Source: Alistipes sp. (GTDB taxonomy: Bacteria; Bacteroidota; Bacteroidia; Bacteroidales; Rikenellaceae). From it: 53,217 bases of DNA. This document shows, one piece after another, positions 30,935 through 38,930 of the stretch. The notes beneath the pieces were generated by a model. The model worked only from the letters and a program-made list of their open reading frames with translations, was not told where the DNA came from and did no database searches. Every line of letters begins with the position of its first letter. Position 1 is the stretch's first letter. The translations under genes were made by a program, and so were the position numbers. The stretch spans positions 1 through 53,217 of the forward strand of contig JAFZFR010000032.1 of assembly GCA_017555805.1 (NCBI GenBank), in the 5' to 3' direction.

Positions 30935-33058
30935 CTACTCCTTCAAATACTTATCCAGCCAGCCGAAGAACTCGCGGTTCCAGACGATTGAGTTCTGTGG
31001 CTTGAATACCTGGTGAGCCTCGTTCTCGAACTCCACAAGGCGGGCATCAACACCCATCAGGCGTGCTGCGGTGAATGCCTGCAATGACTGTGTGTAAGGG
31101 ATGCGGAAGTCATACTCGCCAGTGATGATGAGGATTGGAGTGTTCCAATTCTGCACGAACTTGTGTGGTGAGTGAGCGTATGAGCGCTGTGCAATGGCGT
31201 TTGACTTGTCCCAGTAGTTGCCGCCGTAGTCGTGTGTCACGAAGAACAACTCCTCGGTCTCGCCATACATTGACTCAAAGTTGAAGATACCGCAGTGAGA
31301 GATGAATGCCTTGAAACGACCCTCGTGATTACCAGCCAGGTAGTAAACCGAGTAACCGCCATAAGATGCGCCGATGCAACCGAGGTTATCCTTGTCACAC
31401 CAAGGCTCCTTCGCCACCTCGTCGATAGCCGCCAGGTAGTCCTGGATGTTCTGACCAGAGTAGTCGCCCGAAATCTGCTCGCGCCACTCGCTGCCGAATG
31501 ATGGGCAGCCGCGGCGGTTAGGAGCAACAACCACATAACCCTGTGCCGCCATCAACTGGAAGTTCCAGCGGTAACTCCAGCCCTGTGAAACCACGCTCTG
31601 TGGACCACCCTCGCAGTAGAGCAGTGTAGGGTACTTCTTCGCTGGGTCGAAGTCTGGTGGGAGGATTACCCAAGTGAGCATCTCCTTGCCGTCGGTAGTC
31701 TTGACCATTCGCTTCTGCACCTCGCCCATCTTGATGTTGTCGTAGATGTGTGAGTTGATATCAGAAATCTTGTTGAGTGCGCCGTCAGCGAGGTTTACTT
31801 CATAGAGTTCCTTGTCGGTGTTGATTGTCATCAGCGTAGTGAGGCACTTGCCCTCGGCGATGCTCATCGAAGCGATGTCGTGGTCGCCCGAGGTGATTAC
31901 CTCCACCTTCTTGCCCTCGGTATCCACCTTGCAAACCTGCTGTGTACCGAACAATGGCGAGAGGAAGTAGAGAGTCTTGTTATCTGTCCAGATTACATTC
32001 TGTGCGCTGTGGTCGAAGTCAAGCGAGAGGTCCACCATCTCGTCAGTTGAGAGAGTGTAAACATACAAACGGTCCTTGTCAGACTCGTAGCCTGGGGTTG
32101 CCATCGAGCAGAAGGCAATCTGGCTGTCGTCTGGTGACCAAACGGGGTAGCGGTCGTAGCCCACAAACTCCATAATACGCATACCCTTGTTTGTCTTAAT
32201 CTTGTTGATGTTCTTTGTAGAGCCATCCTCGGTGTTGTAGATGAAGATGTCAGAGTCGGTTGAGAGGGCATACTCTGCGCCTGTGAGTGGCTTGCAGGTG
32301 TAGGCGAGTTTCTTTCCGTCGTTGCTCCACGCAATCTCGGCTGTGTCGAAGTATGGTGCGAGTGGTGCATCCCACGCAGCCTCCGCGCCGATGATGTCCT
32401 TGTCGTTAGCCAAGCCCGCAGGGGTGAGGTCTGCGATGAAGATGTGGCTGTAATCGCCCTCATCCCAGTAATCCCAGTGGCGTGACATAAGGTCGTCGTA
32501 GATGCGAGCCTTCGATTTGTCCATATCCTTGTAGATGTCCGATGACTTGGTGTCAGCGGCGTGTACCTTCTTTACATAGAAGATTTTGTCCTCGGCAGGA
32601 GCGACGCCATAACCCTCGATGCCACCCTCTACATCAGTCACCTGCTTGAGGTTGCTGCCATCGGGCGACATCTTCCAGAGTTGCACCGAGCCGCTGCGGT
32701 TTGATGTGAAGTAGATTGCCGAGCCATCAGCGTTCCACTGTGGGTCAGAGTTCGATGATGTGTTGTCGGTAAGTGTCGCCACCTCGCCTGACGCCATATC
32801 GCGCACATAAATCTGTGTCAAGCCCTTGTTCTCCGCCATATTGTAGCGTGTGACGGTGTAAACTGCCTTCGAAGCATCGGGTGAGAGTGATGCCGCGCCC
32901 AGGCGTCCCATCTTCCACATTACGGGTGGAGTCAAACGAGCCTCGTTAATCTCCTCTTGAGTGAGGGTGTTGTCAATGTCGAGCGTTGCGGGCTTCTCCA
33001 TAGTGCAGGAAGCCAACGCCATAGCTGCAATAGCCATAATTAAAGATAATTTTTTCAT
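30935..33058 (-). CDS. S9-family prolyl oligopeptidase/dipeptidyl peptidase lipoprotein
   Basis: The 707-residue lipoprotein has lipobox LASC (C18). Residues about 45-450 form a WD40/TolB-like beta-propeller (repeats such as WNADGSAIYFTSNRSGSVQLW), followed by an alpha/beta-hydrolase domain with the catalytic triad S565 (GASYGGYS), D650 (GEYDFRIP) and H682 (NEAHQVF). It resembles DPP5-like peptidases that trim short peptides in the periplasm, useful to amino-acid-fermenting Bacteroidota. The last 28 codons are present twice (see 28044-28126). The gene has lost its native terminator and now reads toward the LRR leader. Confidence 0.92.
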   Translation of the reverse strand: MKKLSLIMAIAAMALASCTMEKPATLDIDNTLTQEEINEARLTPPVMWKMGRLGAASLSPDASKAVYTVTRYNMAENKGLTQIYVRDMASGEVATLTDNTSSNSDPQWNADGSAIYFTSNRSGSVQLWKMSPDGSNLKQVTDVEGGIEGYGVAPAEDKIFYVKKVHAADTKSSDIYKDMDKSKARIYDDLMSRHWDYWDEGDYSHIFIADLTPAGLANDKDIIGAEAAWDAPLAPYFDTAEIAWSNDGKKLAYTCKPLTGAEYALSTDSDIFIYNTEDGSTKNINKIKTNKGMRIMEFVGYDRYPVWSPDDSQIAFCSMATPGYESDKDRLYVYTLSTDEMVDLSLDFDHSAQNVIWTDNKTLYFLSPLFGTQQVCKVDTEGKKVEVITSGDHDIASMSIAEGKCLTTLMTINTDKELYEVNLADGALNKISDINSHIYDNIKMGEVQKRMVKTTDGKEMLTWVILPPDFDPAKKYPTLLYCEGGPQSVVSQGWSYRWNFQLMAAQGYVVVAPNRRGCPSFGSEWREQISGDYSGQNIQDYLAAIDEVAKEPWCDKDNLGCIGASYGGYSVYYLAGNHEGRFKAFISHCGIFNFESMYGETEELFFVTHDYGGNYWDKSNAIAQRSYAHSPHKFVQNWNTPILIITGEYDFRIPYTQSLQAFTAARLMGVDARLVEFENEAHQVFKPQNSIVWNREFFGWLDKYLKE

Positions 33059-33088
33059 TTTATTCTTCTGTGTTTAACTTCATTTTCT

Positions 33089-33096
33089 TATTTTTG
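33089..33096 (+). promoter_or_regulatory. -7 element of the Nudix-porX-tsaE genes
   Basis: TATTTTTG matches TAnnTTTG and lies 19 bases before the ATG at 33116. The -33 region is weak. Confidence 0.5.
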
Positions 33097-33115
33097 CATA
33101 ATAAACTCAACGCCG

Positions 33116-33796
33116 ATGAAAACTATGATACCCAAATCAGCCTTGGAGGGCGATATCAAGCGCATTGCGGAACTTCGCGAAATGCTACCCATCGAGAGCG
33201 ACGGCTCGCTTGTAGTCTCGTTTGCTGACCGACTGCTGAAGTTCGCTTCTGCGGAGTCGGAGGGGTGGTATAGTGTGGTCCACACCGATAGTGAGTCAAT
33301 TTCACGAGCGAAGATAGTGCTTTTTCTTGACACTTACAAGCGCGTGGTGGTTTTGTCGCCGAATCCGTTGGATTCGTTCATCGAATTTGCCCGTCAGTTC
33401 GTGTGGGTTGAGGCTGCGGGAGGCATCGTTGAGAATGCCGCGGGCGAGGTGGTGATGATTCGCCGCAACGAGCGTTGGGATTTGCCAAAGGGGCATCGCG
33501 AGATGGGCGAGGAGTTCGACTGGTGCGCCCAGCGCGAGGCAGAGGAGGAGACTGGCGTGAAGGTTGAGTCGGTGGGTCGCCTGCTGGCAACGACGCTCCA
33601 CGGATATAGTTTCTATGGCAAGTGGGAACTTAAACTTACGGCGTGGTATCAGATGCAGGGCTCGTCGGCGGAACTCACTCCACAAAAGGAGGAGGGCATC
33701 ATTTGTGCTGAATGGATTGGGCGAGGCGAGATACGCGAGAAAATAAAAACATCGTTCCCCACAATTCGCGCCGTGTTCGATGCGTTCTTAAATTAG
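33116..33796 (+). CDS. Nudix hydrolase
   Basis: The 226-residue cytoplasmic protein has an unusual N-terminal ~90 residues and then a Nudix domain starting WVEAAGGIVENAAGEVVMIRR. The Nudix box is complete: G-x5-E-x7-REAEEETGV in GHREMGEEFDWCAQ followed by REAEEETGV, with all metal-binding glutamates. It hydrolyses a nucleoside-diphosphate-linked compound; the substrate is not evident. The family in Bacteroidota is often encoded next to porX, as here (13-base gap). Either ATG 33116 or ATG 33125 could be the start. Confidence 0.88.
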   Translation: MKTMIPKSALEGDIKRIAELREMLPIESDGSLVVSFADRLLKFASAESEGWYSVVHTDSESISRAKIVLFLDTYKRVVVLSPNPLDSFIEFARQFVWVEAAGGIVENAAGEVVMIRRNERWDLPKGHREMGEEFDWCAQREAEEETGVKVESVGRLLATTLHGYSFYGKWELKLTAWYQMQGSSAELTPQKEEGIICAEWIGRGEIREKIKTSFPTIRAVFDAFLN

Positions 33797-33809
33797 AAAA
33801 AATTACACT

Positions 33810-35369
33810 ATGGTAAAGATATTATGGGTTGATGATGAGGTGGAACTCTTGAAGCCTCACACACTATTCCTCAAGGGCAAGGGCTACGAGGTGGACACCT
33901 GCAACAATGGCTACGATGCCATTGATATGGTGCGCTCGACGGCCTACGATTTGATTATCCTCGATGAGATGATGCCTGGTATGACGGGGCTTGAGACGCT
34001 GCCGCTGATTAAGGATGTGCGTCCAACCACGCCCGTTATTATGGTGACCAAGAGCGAGGAGGAGAACATTATGGATAAGGCCATCGGCTCGAAGATTGCC
34101 GACTACATCATCAAGCCCGTGAACCCGAATCAGGTGCTCCTTTCGATAAAGAAGAATGTCCATTCGCAACAACTTGTTACAGAGCAGACTACGGCGGACT
34201 ATCGTGCCGAGTTCGGTCGCATCTCGTCGATGTGTCAGCAGGCATCGTCGTTCGCTGCGTGGAGTGTCCTCTATCGCAAGATTACGGGTTGGGAGATTGA
34301 ACTGTCGTCATCATCCGACCAGAGCATAAAGGAGATTTTGGCCTACCAGAAGACCGAGGCAAATCAGGAGTTCTGCAAGTTCGTGCGCCGCAACTACTAC
34401 AACTGGATAAACAAGCGCGTGGAGGATTTGGACGAGATTCCAGTGATGTCGCACACGCTGATGCGTAAGCGCATCTTCCCCGAGGTGGACAAGCACGAAA
34501 AGACCACGCTGCTGCTCATCGACAATTTCCGCTACGACCAGTGGCGCGTGATTAGTTCGCTTCTGCGCGGCTACTATGATGTGGATGTCGATGACCTCTA
34601 CTGCGCCATCCTGCCTACGGCGACGCAGTACGCCCGCAACGCTATTTTCGCAGGCTTGATGCCTCTGGCGATTGATAAACTGATGCCTAACAAGTGGCTC
34701 AACGATAACGAGGAGGGCGGCAAGAATCAGTATGAGGATGAGTTCCTGCGCCGACAGATGCAGTCGTGCGGCAAGGACTACAAGTGGACATTCGATAAGT
34801 TGGTGCGTCCCGAGGCGGGTAGAAAGTTGATTGACAACATCAACCGCTTGTATGATGCTGATTTCTCGGTGATTGTCTATAACTTCCTCGACATCCTCTC
34901 GCACGCCCGCACCGAGACCGACATCATCCGCGAACTTACAGAGGATGAGGCGTCGTTCCGCTCGCTCACGCGTTCGTGGTTTGAGTATTCAGACCTCTTC
35001 ACCATCCTGAAGTTGCTCTCGGAGCGCGGTCATACGGTGATTATCACCTCCGACCACGGCACAATCCGTGTGGACAACCCTGTGAAGGTTACGGGTGATA
35101 GGGATACCTCGCCAAACCTGCGCTACAAGACGGGTCGCAATCTGCAATACAACTCGCGTGAGGTCTATGAGGTGACTCGCCCCGAGGATATTCAGTTGCC
35201 ACGCATCAACCTCTCGTCAAGTTACATCTTTGCCTACAACTCCGACTTCTTGGTCTATAACAACGATGCCAATAAGTTTATTCGCTACTACCGCAACACC
35301 TTCCAGCACGGCGGTATTTCGATGGAGGAGATGCTGGTGCCATACATTGTGTTGAAACCTAAAAAGTAA
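33810..35369 (+). CDS. porX: PorX: response regulator with PglZ/alkaline-phosphatase-like domain
   Basis: The 519-residue regulator controls type IX secretion genes in Bacteroidota, with the kinase PorY and the sigma factor SigP. Residues 1-120 are a receiver domain (VDDE, phospho-acceptor D52 in LIILDEMMPG, VTKSEE, and IKPVNP with the conserved Lys). A helical bundle follows (about 125-200), then the PglZ phosphodiesterase domain with LLIDNFRYDQW, the nucleophile-bearing PTATQYARNAIF and metal ligands in ITSDHGTIRV. The architecture and length match PorX. No T9SS structural gene is visible in the window. The stop lies 6 bases before tsaE. Confidence 0.93.
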   Translation: MVKILWVDDEVELLKPHTLFLKGKGYEVDTCNNGYDAIDMVRSTAYDLIILDEMMPGMTGLETLPLIKDVRPTTPVIMVTKSEEENIMDKAIGSKIADYIIKPVNPNQVLLSIKKNVHSQQLVTEQTTADYRAEFGRISSMCQQASSFAAWSVLYRKITGWEIELSSSSDQSIKEILAYQKTEANQEFCKFVRRNYYNWINKRVEDLDEIPVMSHTLMRKRIFPEVDKHEKTTLLLIDNFRYDQWRVISSLLRGYYDVDVDDLYCAILPTATQYARNAIFAGLMPLAIDKLMPNKWLNDNEEGGKNQYEDEFLRRQMQSCGKDYKWTFDKLVRPEAGRKLIDNINRLYDADFSVIVYNFLDILSHARTETDIIRELTEDEASFRSLTRSWFEYSDLFTILKLLSERGHTVIITSDHGTIRVDNPVKVTGDRDTSPNLRYKTGRNLQYNSREVYEVTRPEDIQLPRINLSSSYIFAYNSDFLVYNNDANKFIRYYRNTFQHGGISMEEMLVPYIVLKPKK

Positions 35370-35375
35370 TTGAAA

Positions 35376-35789
35376 ATGAAGAATATAACAATAGATTCGC
35401 TCTCGCAGTTGGACTCTGTGGCGCAGACAATTATCGACTCTCTGGGTTCTCGCCGCGTGGTGCTCTTCCGTGGAGGTATGGGCGCGGGTAAGACTACGCT
35501 CATCAGCCGCATCGTGGCGCTTTTGGGTGCAGAGGATACCGTGACCTCGCCAACATTTGCGCTGGTGAATCAGTATGAGGGTAGCGAGCATCGCATCTAT
35601 CACTTTGATTTCTATCGCATTAACCGCATTGAGGAGGTCTTTGACTTTGGCTACGAGGAGTACTTCTACTCGGGCGATTTGTGCCTTGTGGAGTGGCCCG
35701 AGATGATTGAGGCACTCATTCCCGACGATGCTATGGTCGTGAAAATCGAGGTCGGCGACAACGACGAGCGCATCTTCGAGATAGAATAA
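35376..35789 (+). CDS. tsaE: TsaE, ATPase for tRNA threonylcarbamoyladenosine synthesis
   Basis: The 137-residue P-loop protein works with TsaB and TsaD to make t6A37 in tRNAs that read ANN codons. It has Walker A GGMGAGKTTL, switch-like SPTFALVNQYEG, HFDFYRI and the conserved CLVEWPEM. ATG 35376 is chosen; the in-frame TTG at 35370 directly follows the porX stop. It is probably co-transcribed with porX and followed by a terminator. Confidence 0.93.
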   Translation: MKNITIDSLSQLDSVAQTIIDSLGSRRVVLFRGGMGAGKTTLISRIVALLGAEDTVTSPTFALVNQYEGSEHRIYHFDFYRINRIEEVFDFGYEEYFYSGDLCLVEWPEMIEALIPDDAMVVKIEVGDNDERIFEIE

Positions 35790-35820
35790 GAGGTCAATTA
35801 TTGGCGAAAAATATTGAAAG

Positions 35821-35855
35821 GCAGGCTCTTGATTTGGTGGAGTCTGCTTTTTTTA
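35821..35855 (+). terminator. Terminator of the Nudix-porX-tsaE genes
   Basis: gcaggctc (35821-35828) pairs with gagtctgc (35840-35847) with one G-T pair, followed by seven T's. It overlaps the dsbD promoter that starts at 35833. Confidence 0.75.
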
Positions 35856-35864
35856 TTACATTTG
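35833..35864 (+). promoter_or_regulatory. Promoter of dsbD
   Basis: TTTG (35833-35836), a 20-base spacer and TACATTTG (35857-35864) fit the Bacteroidota consensus. The -33 box lies in the loop of the upstream terminator. Confidence 0.75.
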
Positions 35865-35920
35865 CACCCTTGTGAGGTTATCACATTTTACAGATTAGAA
35901 GATAATTAAAAGGTTTTGAT

Positions 35921-37864
35921 ATGAAATTTGTAAAGAATTTTTTGCTTTTGCTGGTTGCTGCCATCTCATCGGTGATGGCGTTTGCACAGCCTGTTGATCC
36001 TGTGGCGTGGAGTTCGTCAGTCGAGCAGGTCGCAGAGGGTGAGTATCGTATCGTCATCAAGGCGGATGTCGAGCAGGGCTGGCACATCTATGACCTCGGT
36101 CCATACGAGGGTGGTCCTATGGCTACGGCGTTTACATTCGAGCCTGCTGACTATGAGTTGGTTGGCGGCGTTGAGGCGCAGGGCGAGTTGGTGCGTCACT
36201 ACGACGACATCTACGAGATGGAGATTGGCTACTATGAGGGCGAGGTGGTATTCTCGCAGGTGGTAAAGTCTGCTGGCGCGAAGATTGTCGCATCGGTGGA
36301 GTATATGGCTTGCAATGACTCGAACTGCATCTCATCCGACAAGGATTTCTCTTTCACTGTGGGTGAGGTTAGCGAAATCAGCGAGGCTGCACCCGCAGAG
36401 AGCGGCAACGGCGGTTCAATCTGGGGCTATATCTTGAGCGCAGTGGGCTGGGCGTTGGTAGCATTGCTCACACCTTGCGTGTTCCCTATGATTCCTATGA
36501 CCGTGTCGTTCTTCCTGAAGGGCTCGGGCAGCGTGGCGCAGGGTCGTTTCCGCGCGTTGATGTATGGTCTGTTTATCGTGGTGCTCTACACATTGCCTAT
36601 CGGCATCATCATCTTCCTCACCTGGTTGATTGGTGGCGATGCGGTTACGGCAGACATCTTCAACTGGATTTCAACTCACTGGTTGCCAAACATCTTGTTC
36701 TTCATCGTCTTTATGGTCTTCGCGGCATCGTTCTTCGGTGCATTTGAGATTGTGTTGCCCGAGAAGTTGGTGAACAACAGCGATGCAAAGGCCGACAAGG
36801 GTGGCTTGGCTGGTATCTTCTTTATGGCGCTCACATTGGTGCTGGTGTCATTCTCTTGCACTGGTCCAATCATCGGCTCGGCTCTTATCCAGTCAACATC
36901 GGGCGAGGTGTGGACTCCAATCATCACGATGTTGGCATTCTCGGTAGTCTTTGCATTGCCATTCACACTCTTCGCCTTGTTCCCATCGTGGCTCAAGCAG
37001 TTGCCAAAGAGCGGTGGCTGGTTGAACTCTGTGAAGGTTGTGCTGGGTTTTGTTGAGTTGGCACTCGGTTTGAAGTTCTTGAGCGTGGCTGACCAGACCT
37101 ACCACTGGGGGCTGCTCGACAGAGAGGTTTACCTCGCTATCTGGATTGCAATCTTCTTCCTGTTGGGTCTCTACCTGTTGGGTAAGTTGAAGTTCAAGCA
37201 CGACAGCGATATGCCTTATCTGTCGGTTACACGATTGGTATTCGCGATTGCATCGTTCGCTTTCGTTGTATATATGTTGCCAGGTATGTGGGGCGCACCA
37301 TTGCGTGCATTGTCGGGCTATATGCCACCTATCCAGTCGCAGGACTTCGTGATGGGTGCGGGCTCTGCTGCGGCTGCTCCAGCGTCGGAGGCGAAGGCTT
37401 CGGGCGTTAAGTATGGCGATGTGTTGGAGTTGCCACACGGCTTGGATGGCTTCTTCGACCTGGATGAGGCGAAGGCTTATGCTGCGGAGGTTGGCAAGCC
37501 ATTGTTCCTCGACTTTACTGGTCACGGTTGTGTGAACTGCCGTGAGATGGAGGCGCGCGTGTGGTCTGACCCACGAGTGCTGGATATTCTTCGCAATGAG
37601 TATGTTATCGTGGCGTTGTATGCCGACGATAAGTTGAAGGTTGCCGAGGAGGATTGGGTGACAACCGAGTCGGGCAAGGTGCTCAAGACATTGGGTAAGA
37701 TTAACTCTCACTACGCTCTGACAACCTACGGCGTGAACGCCCAGCCATACTATGTTTTGGTGGATGACAACGGCGAGACACTTGCTGACCGCAGTTACGA
37801 TTTGGATGTCGAGGGCTTCATCGACTTCCTGAAGAAGGGCGTAGAGGATTACAAGGCAAACTAA
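35921..37864 (+). CDS. dsbD: DsbD-type thiol:disulfide interchange protein
   Basis: The 647-residue inner-membrane protein passes electrons from cytoplasmic thioredoxin to periplasmic proteins. A signal peptide (1-22) is followed by the DsbD alpha-type domain (about 25-155) with C131 and C136, a membrane domain of about eight segments with C186 (TPCVFPMIP) and C313 (SCTGPIIG), and a C-terminal thioredoxin domain with CVNC (C537, C540). All three cysteine pairs of the relay are intact. Likely clients are the TlpA and Omp28 proteins encoded at 23620-26869. The SRPBCC gene follows after 16 bases. Confidence 0.93.
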   Translation: MKFVKNFLLLLVAAISSVMAFAQPVDPVAWSSSVEQVAEGEYRIVIKADVEQGWHIYDLGPYEGGPMATAFTFEPADYELVGGVEAQGELVRHYDDIYEMEIGYYEGEVVFSQVVKSAGAKIVASVEYMACNDSNCISSDKDFSFTVGEVSEISEAAPAESGNGGSIWGYILSAVGWALVALLTPCVFPMIPMTVSFFLKGSGSVAQGRFRALMYGLFIVVLYTLPIGIIIFLTWLIGGDAVTADIFNWISTHWLPNILFFIVFMVFAASFFGAFEIVLPEKLVNNSDAKADKGGLAGIFFMALTLVLVSFSCTGPIIGSALIQSTSGEVWTPIITMLAFSVVFALPFTLFALFPSWLKQLPKSGGWLNSVKVVLGFVELALGLKFLSVADQTYHWGLLDREVYLAIWIAIFFLLGLYLLGKLKFKHDSDMPYLSVTRLVFAIASFAFVVYMLPGMWGAPLRALSGYMPPIQSQDFVMGAGSAAAAPASEAKASGVKYGDVLELPHGLDGFFDLDEAKAYAAEVGKPLFLDFTGHGCVNCREMEARVWSDPRVLDILRNEYVIVALYADDKLKVAEEDWVTTESGKVLKTLGKINSHYALTTYGVNAQPYYVLVDDNGETLADRSYDLDVEGFIDFLKKGVEDYKAN

Positions 37865-37880
37865 TAAAAGAGAAAGTATT

Positions 37881-38303
37881 ATGGGATTGGAGAAATATGA
37901 GTCAAAACAGCAGCAGATTCGCAAGTCTGCATCGCGCATCTTCCCATTCATCAGCCGCTTCGATATGCTCACACCTGCCCTCCAGGACAAGGTAGAGGAG
38001 TGGAACGCAACGGAGGATGCCTGCTCGTTCAAGGTCAAGGGCTTTACTGTGGCGTTGAAGATTGTCGAGCGCGTGGAGAACAAGCACATCAAGATTACGG
38101 GCGACGATTCAAACGGAGTGCCAGTGGATTTCTCGTTCTGGATTCAGTTGCACGAGGTGGCAGAGAACGACACACGCATCCGTATGGTGTTGCACGCCGA
38201 ACTCAATATGATGATGCGAATGATGATTGGCTCGAAGATTCAGGGCGGACTCGACAAGGCTGTCGAGGGTTTGGCAACAGCATTCAACCAGATGCCTTAC
38301 TAA
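37881..38303 (+). CDS. SRPBCC-fold (polyketide-cyclase-like) protein
   Basis: The 140-residue cytoplasmic protein has the START/SRPBCC helix-grip pattern: an initial helix, the turn FISRFDMLTPALQDKVEEW, strands such as FKVKGFTVALKIVER and HIKITGDDS, and a long C-terminal helix MMIGSKIQGGLDKAVEGLATAF. It probably binds a hydrophobic ligand; no catalytic motif is visible. Such genes commonly lie near dsbD or tsaE in Bacteroidota, and the function is unknown. Confidence 0.75.
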   Translation: MGLEKYESKQQQIRKSASRIFPFISRFDMLTPALQDKVEEWNATEDACSFKVKGFTVALKIVERVENKHIKITGDDSNGVPVDFSFWIQLHEVAENDTRIRMVLHAELNMMMRMMIGSKIQGGLDKAVEGLATAFNQMPY

Positions 38304-38370
38304 ATTAGAGAAGTTATTTTGGTTCAAAGGTTAATAATTAAGAATATTTAAGAAAAAAACTTGTTTTTAA

Positions 38371-38401
38371 TTTGCTAATCATCAAAAATGTAGTACATTT
38401 G
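38371..38401 (+). promoter_or_regulatory. Promoter of the HU gene
   Basis: TTTG (38371-38374), a 19-base spacer and TACATTTG (38394-38401) are a perfect Bacteroidota promoter, 45 bases before the start codon, fitting a strongly expressed gene. Confidence 0.85.
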
Positions 38402-38446
38402 CAGACCCAAAGTAACAAAATGTTTAACATCAAATAATGTATAACT

Positions 38447-38719
38447 ATGACAAAGGCTGATATCGTAAACGAAATCTCAAAGGATCTTGGCTTGGAGAAG
38501 CGTTTGGTTCTTGAGGTTGTAGAGGCTTTTATGGACAATGTTCGCAATTCTCTTATCGAGAACAATAATGTTTATCTCCGTGGTTTTGGTAGCTTCATCA
38601 TCAAGAAGCGTGCAACAAAGGTAGCTCGTAACATCTCAAAGAACACTACCATCACTATCCCAGAGCACAACATTCCTGCATTCAAGCCTGCAAAGAGCTT
38701 CGTATCAAAGGTGAAATAA
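38447..38719 (+). CDS. HU-family DNA-binding protein
   Basis: The 90-residue nucleoid protein bends and compacts DNA as a dimer. It has the family layout: helices MTKADIVNEISKDLGLEKRL and VLEVVEAFMDNVRNSLIENN, the saddle strands VYLRGFGSFIIKKRATKVARN, and a beta-arm followed by ITIPEHNIPAFKPAKSF. The arm reads RNISKNTTITIP, with the intercalating proline. Codon use is that of a highly expressed gene. The gene is probably co-transcribed with the 29-residue ORF downstream. Confidence 0.95.
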   Translation: MTKADIVNEISKDLGLEKRLVLEVVEAFMDNVRNSLIENNNVYLRGFGSFIIKKRATKVARNISKNTTITIPEHNIPAFKPAKSFVSKVK

Positions 38720-38743
38720 TAACTTCATTAAAATTATACAACT

Positions 38744-38833
38744 ATGCCAAACGGAAAAAAGCACAAGCGTCATAAGATGGCTACGCACAAGCGTAAGAAG
38801 CGTCTTCGCAAGAACCGTCATAAGAAGAAGTAA
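38744..38833 (+). CDS. 29-residue basic ribosomal-type peptide (AURKAIP1/COX24, bS22/mS38-like)
   Basis: A 29-codon ORF encodes MPNGKKHKRHKMATHKRKKR followed by LRKNRHKKK: two thirds of the residues are Lys, Arg or His. It fits the AURKAIP1/COX24 (DUF1713) peptides, whose mitochondrial form is mS38 and whose bacterial relative is a small-subunit ribosomal peptide. It lies 24 bases after the HU stop and ends just before a strong terminator, so it is expressed with HU. It is short enough to be missed by most gene finders. Confidence 0.85.
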   Translation: MPNGKKHKRHKMATHKRKKRLRKNRHKKK

Positions 38834-38869
38834 TGACGGAGCTAATTGATTAGCAAGTAGGTAAGAATG

Positions 38870-38910
38870 AAAGCTAAAGGGTCAGATGCCCTTTAGCTTT
38901 ACCTATTTTT
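38870..38910 (+). terminator. Terminator of the HU transcript
   Basis: aaagctaaaggg (38870-38881) pairs perfectly with ccctttagcttt (38889-38900), and aggtaa/ttacct extends the stem loosely; attttt follows. Confidence 0.88.
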
Positions 38911-38930
38911 AATAAAACAGAATTTCTGAA

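Noticed and set aside
28044-31017. Insertion-sequence transposition of the LRR gene
   Set aside because: No transposase, no terminal inverted repeats and no short target duplication; the repeated flanks are gene ends, which fits recombination better.
36893-38092. 399-codon minus-strand frame over dsbD and the SRPBCC gene
   Set aside because: It crosses two well-supported plus-strand genes, and its composition is a shadow of them.
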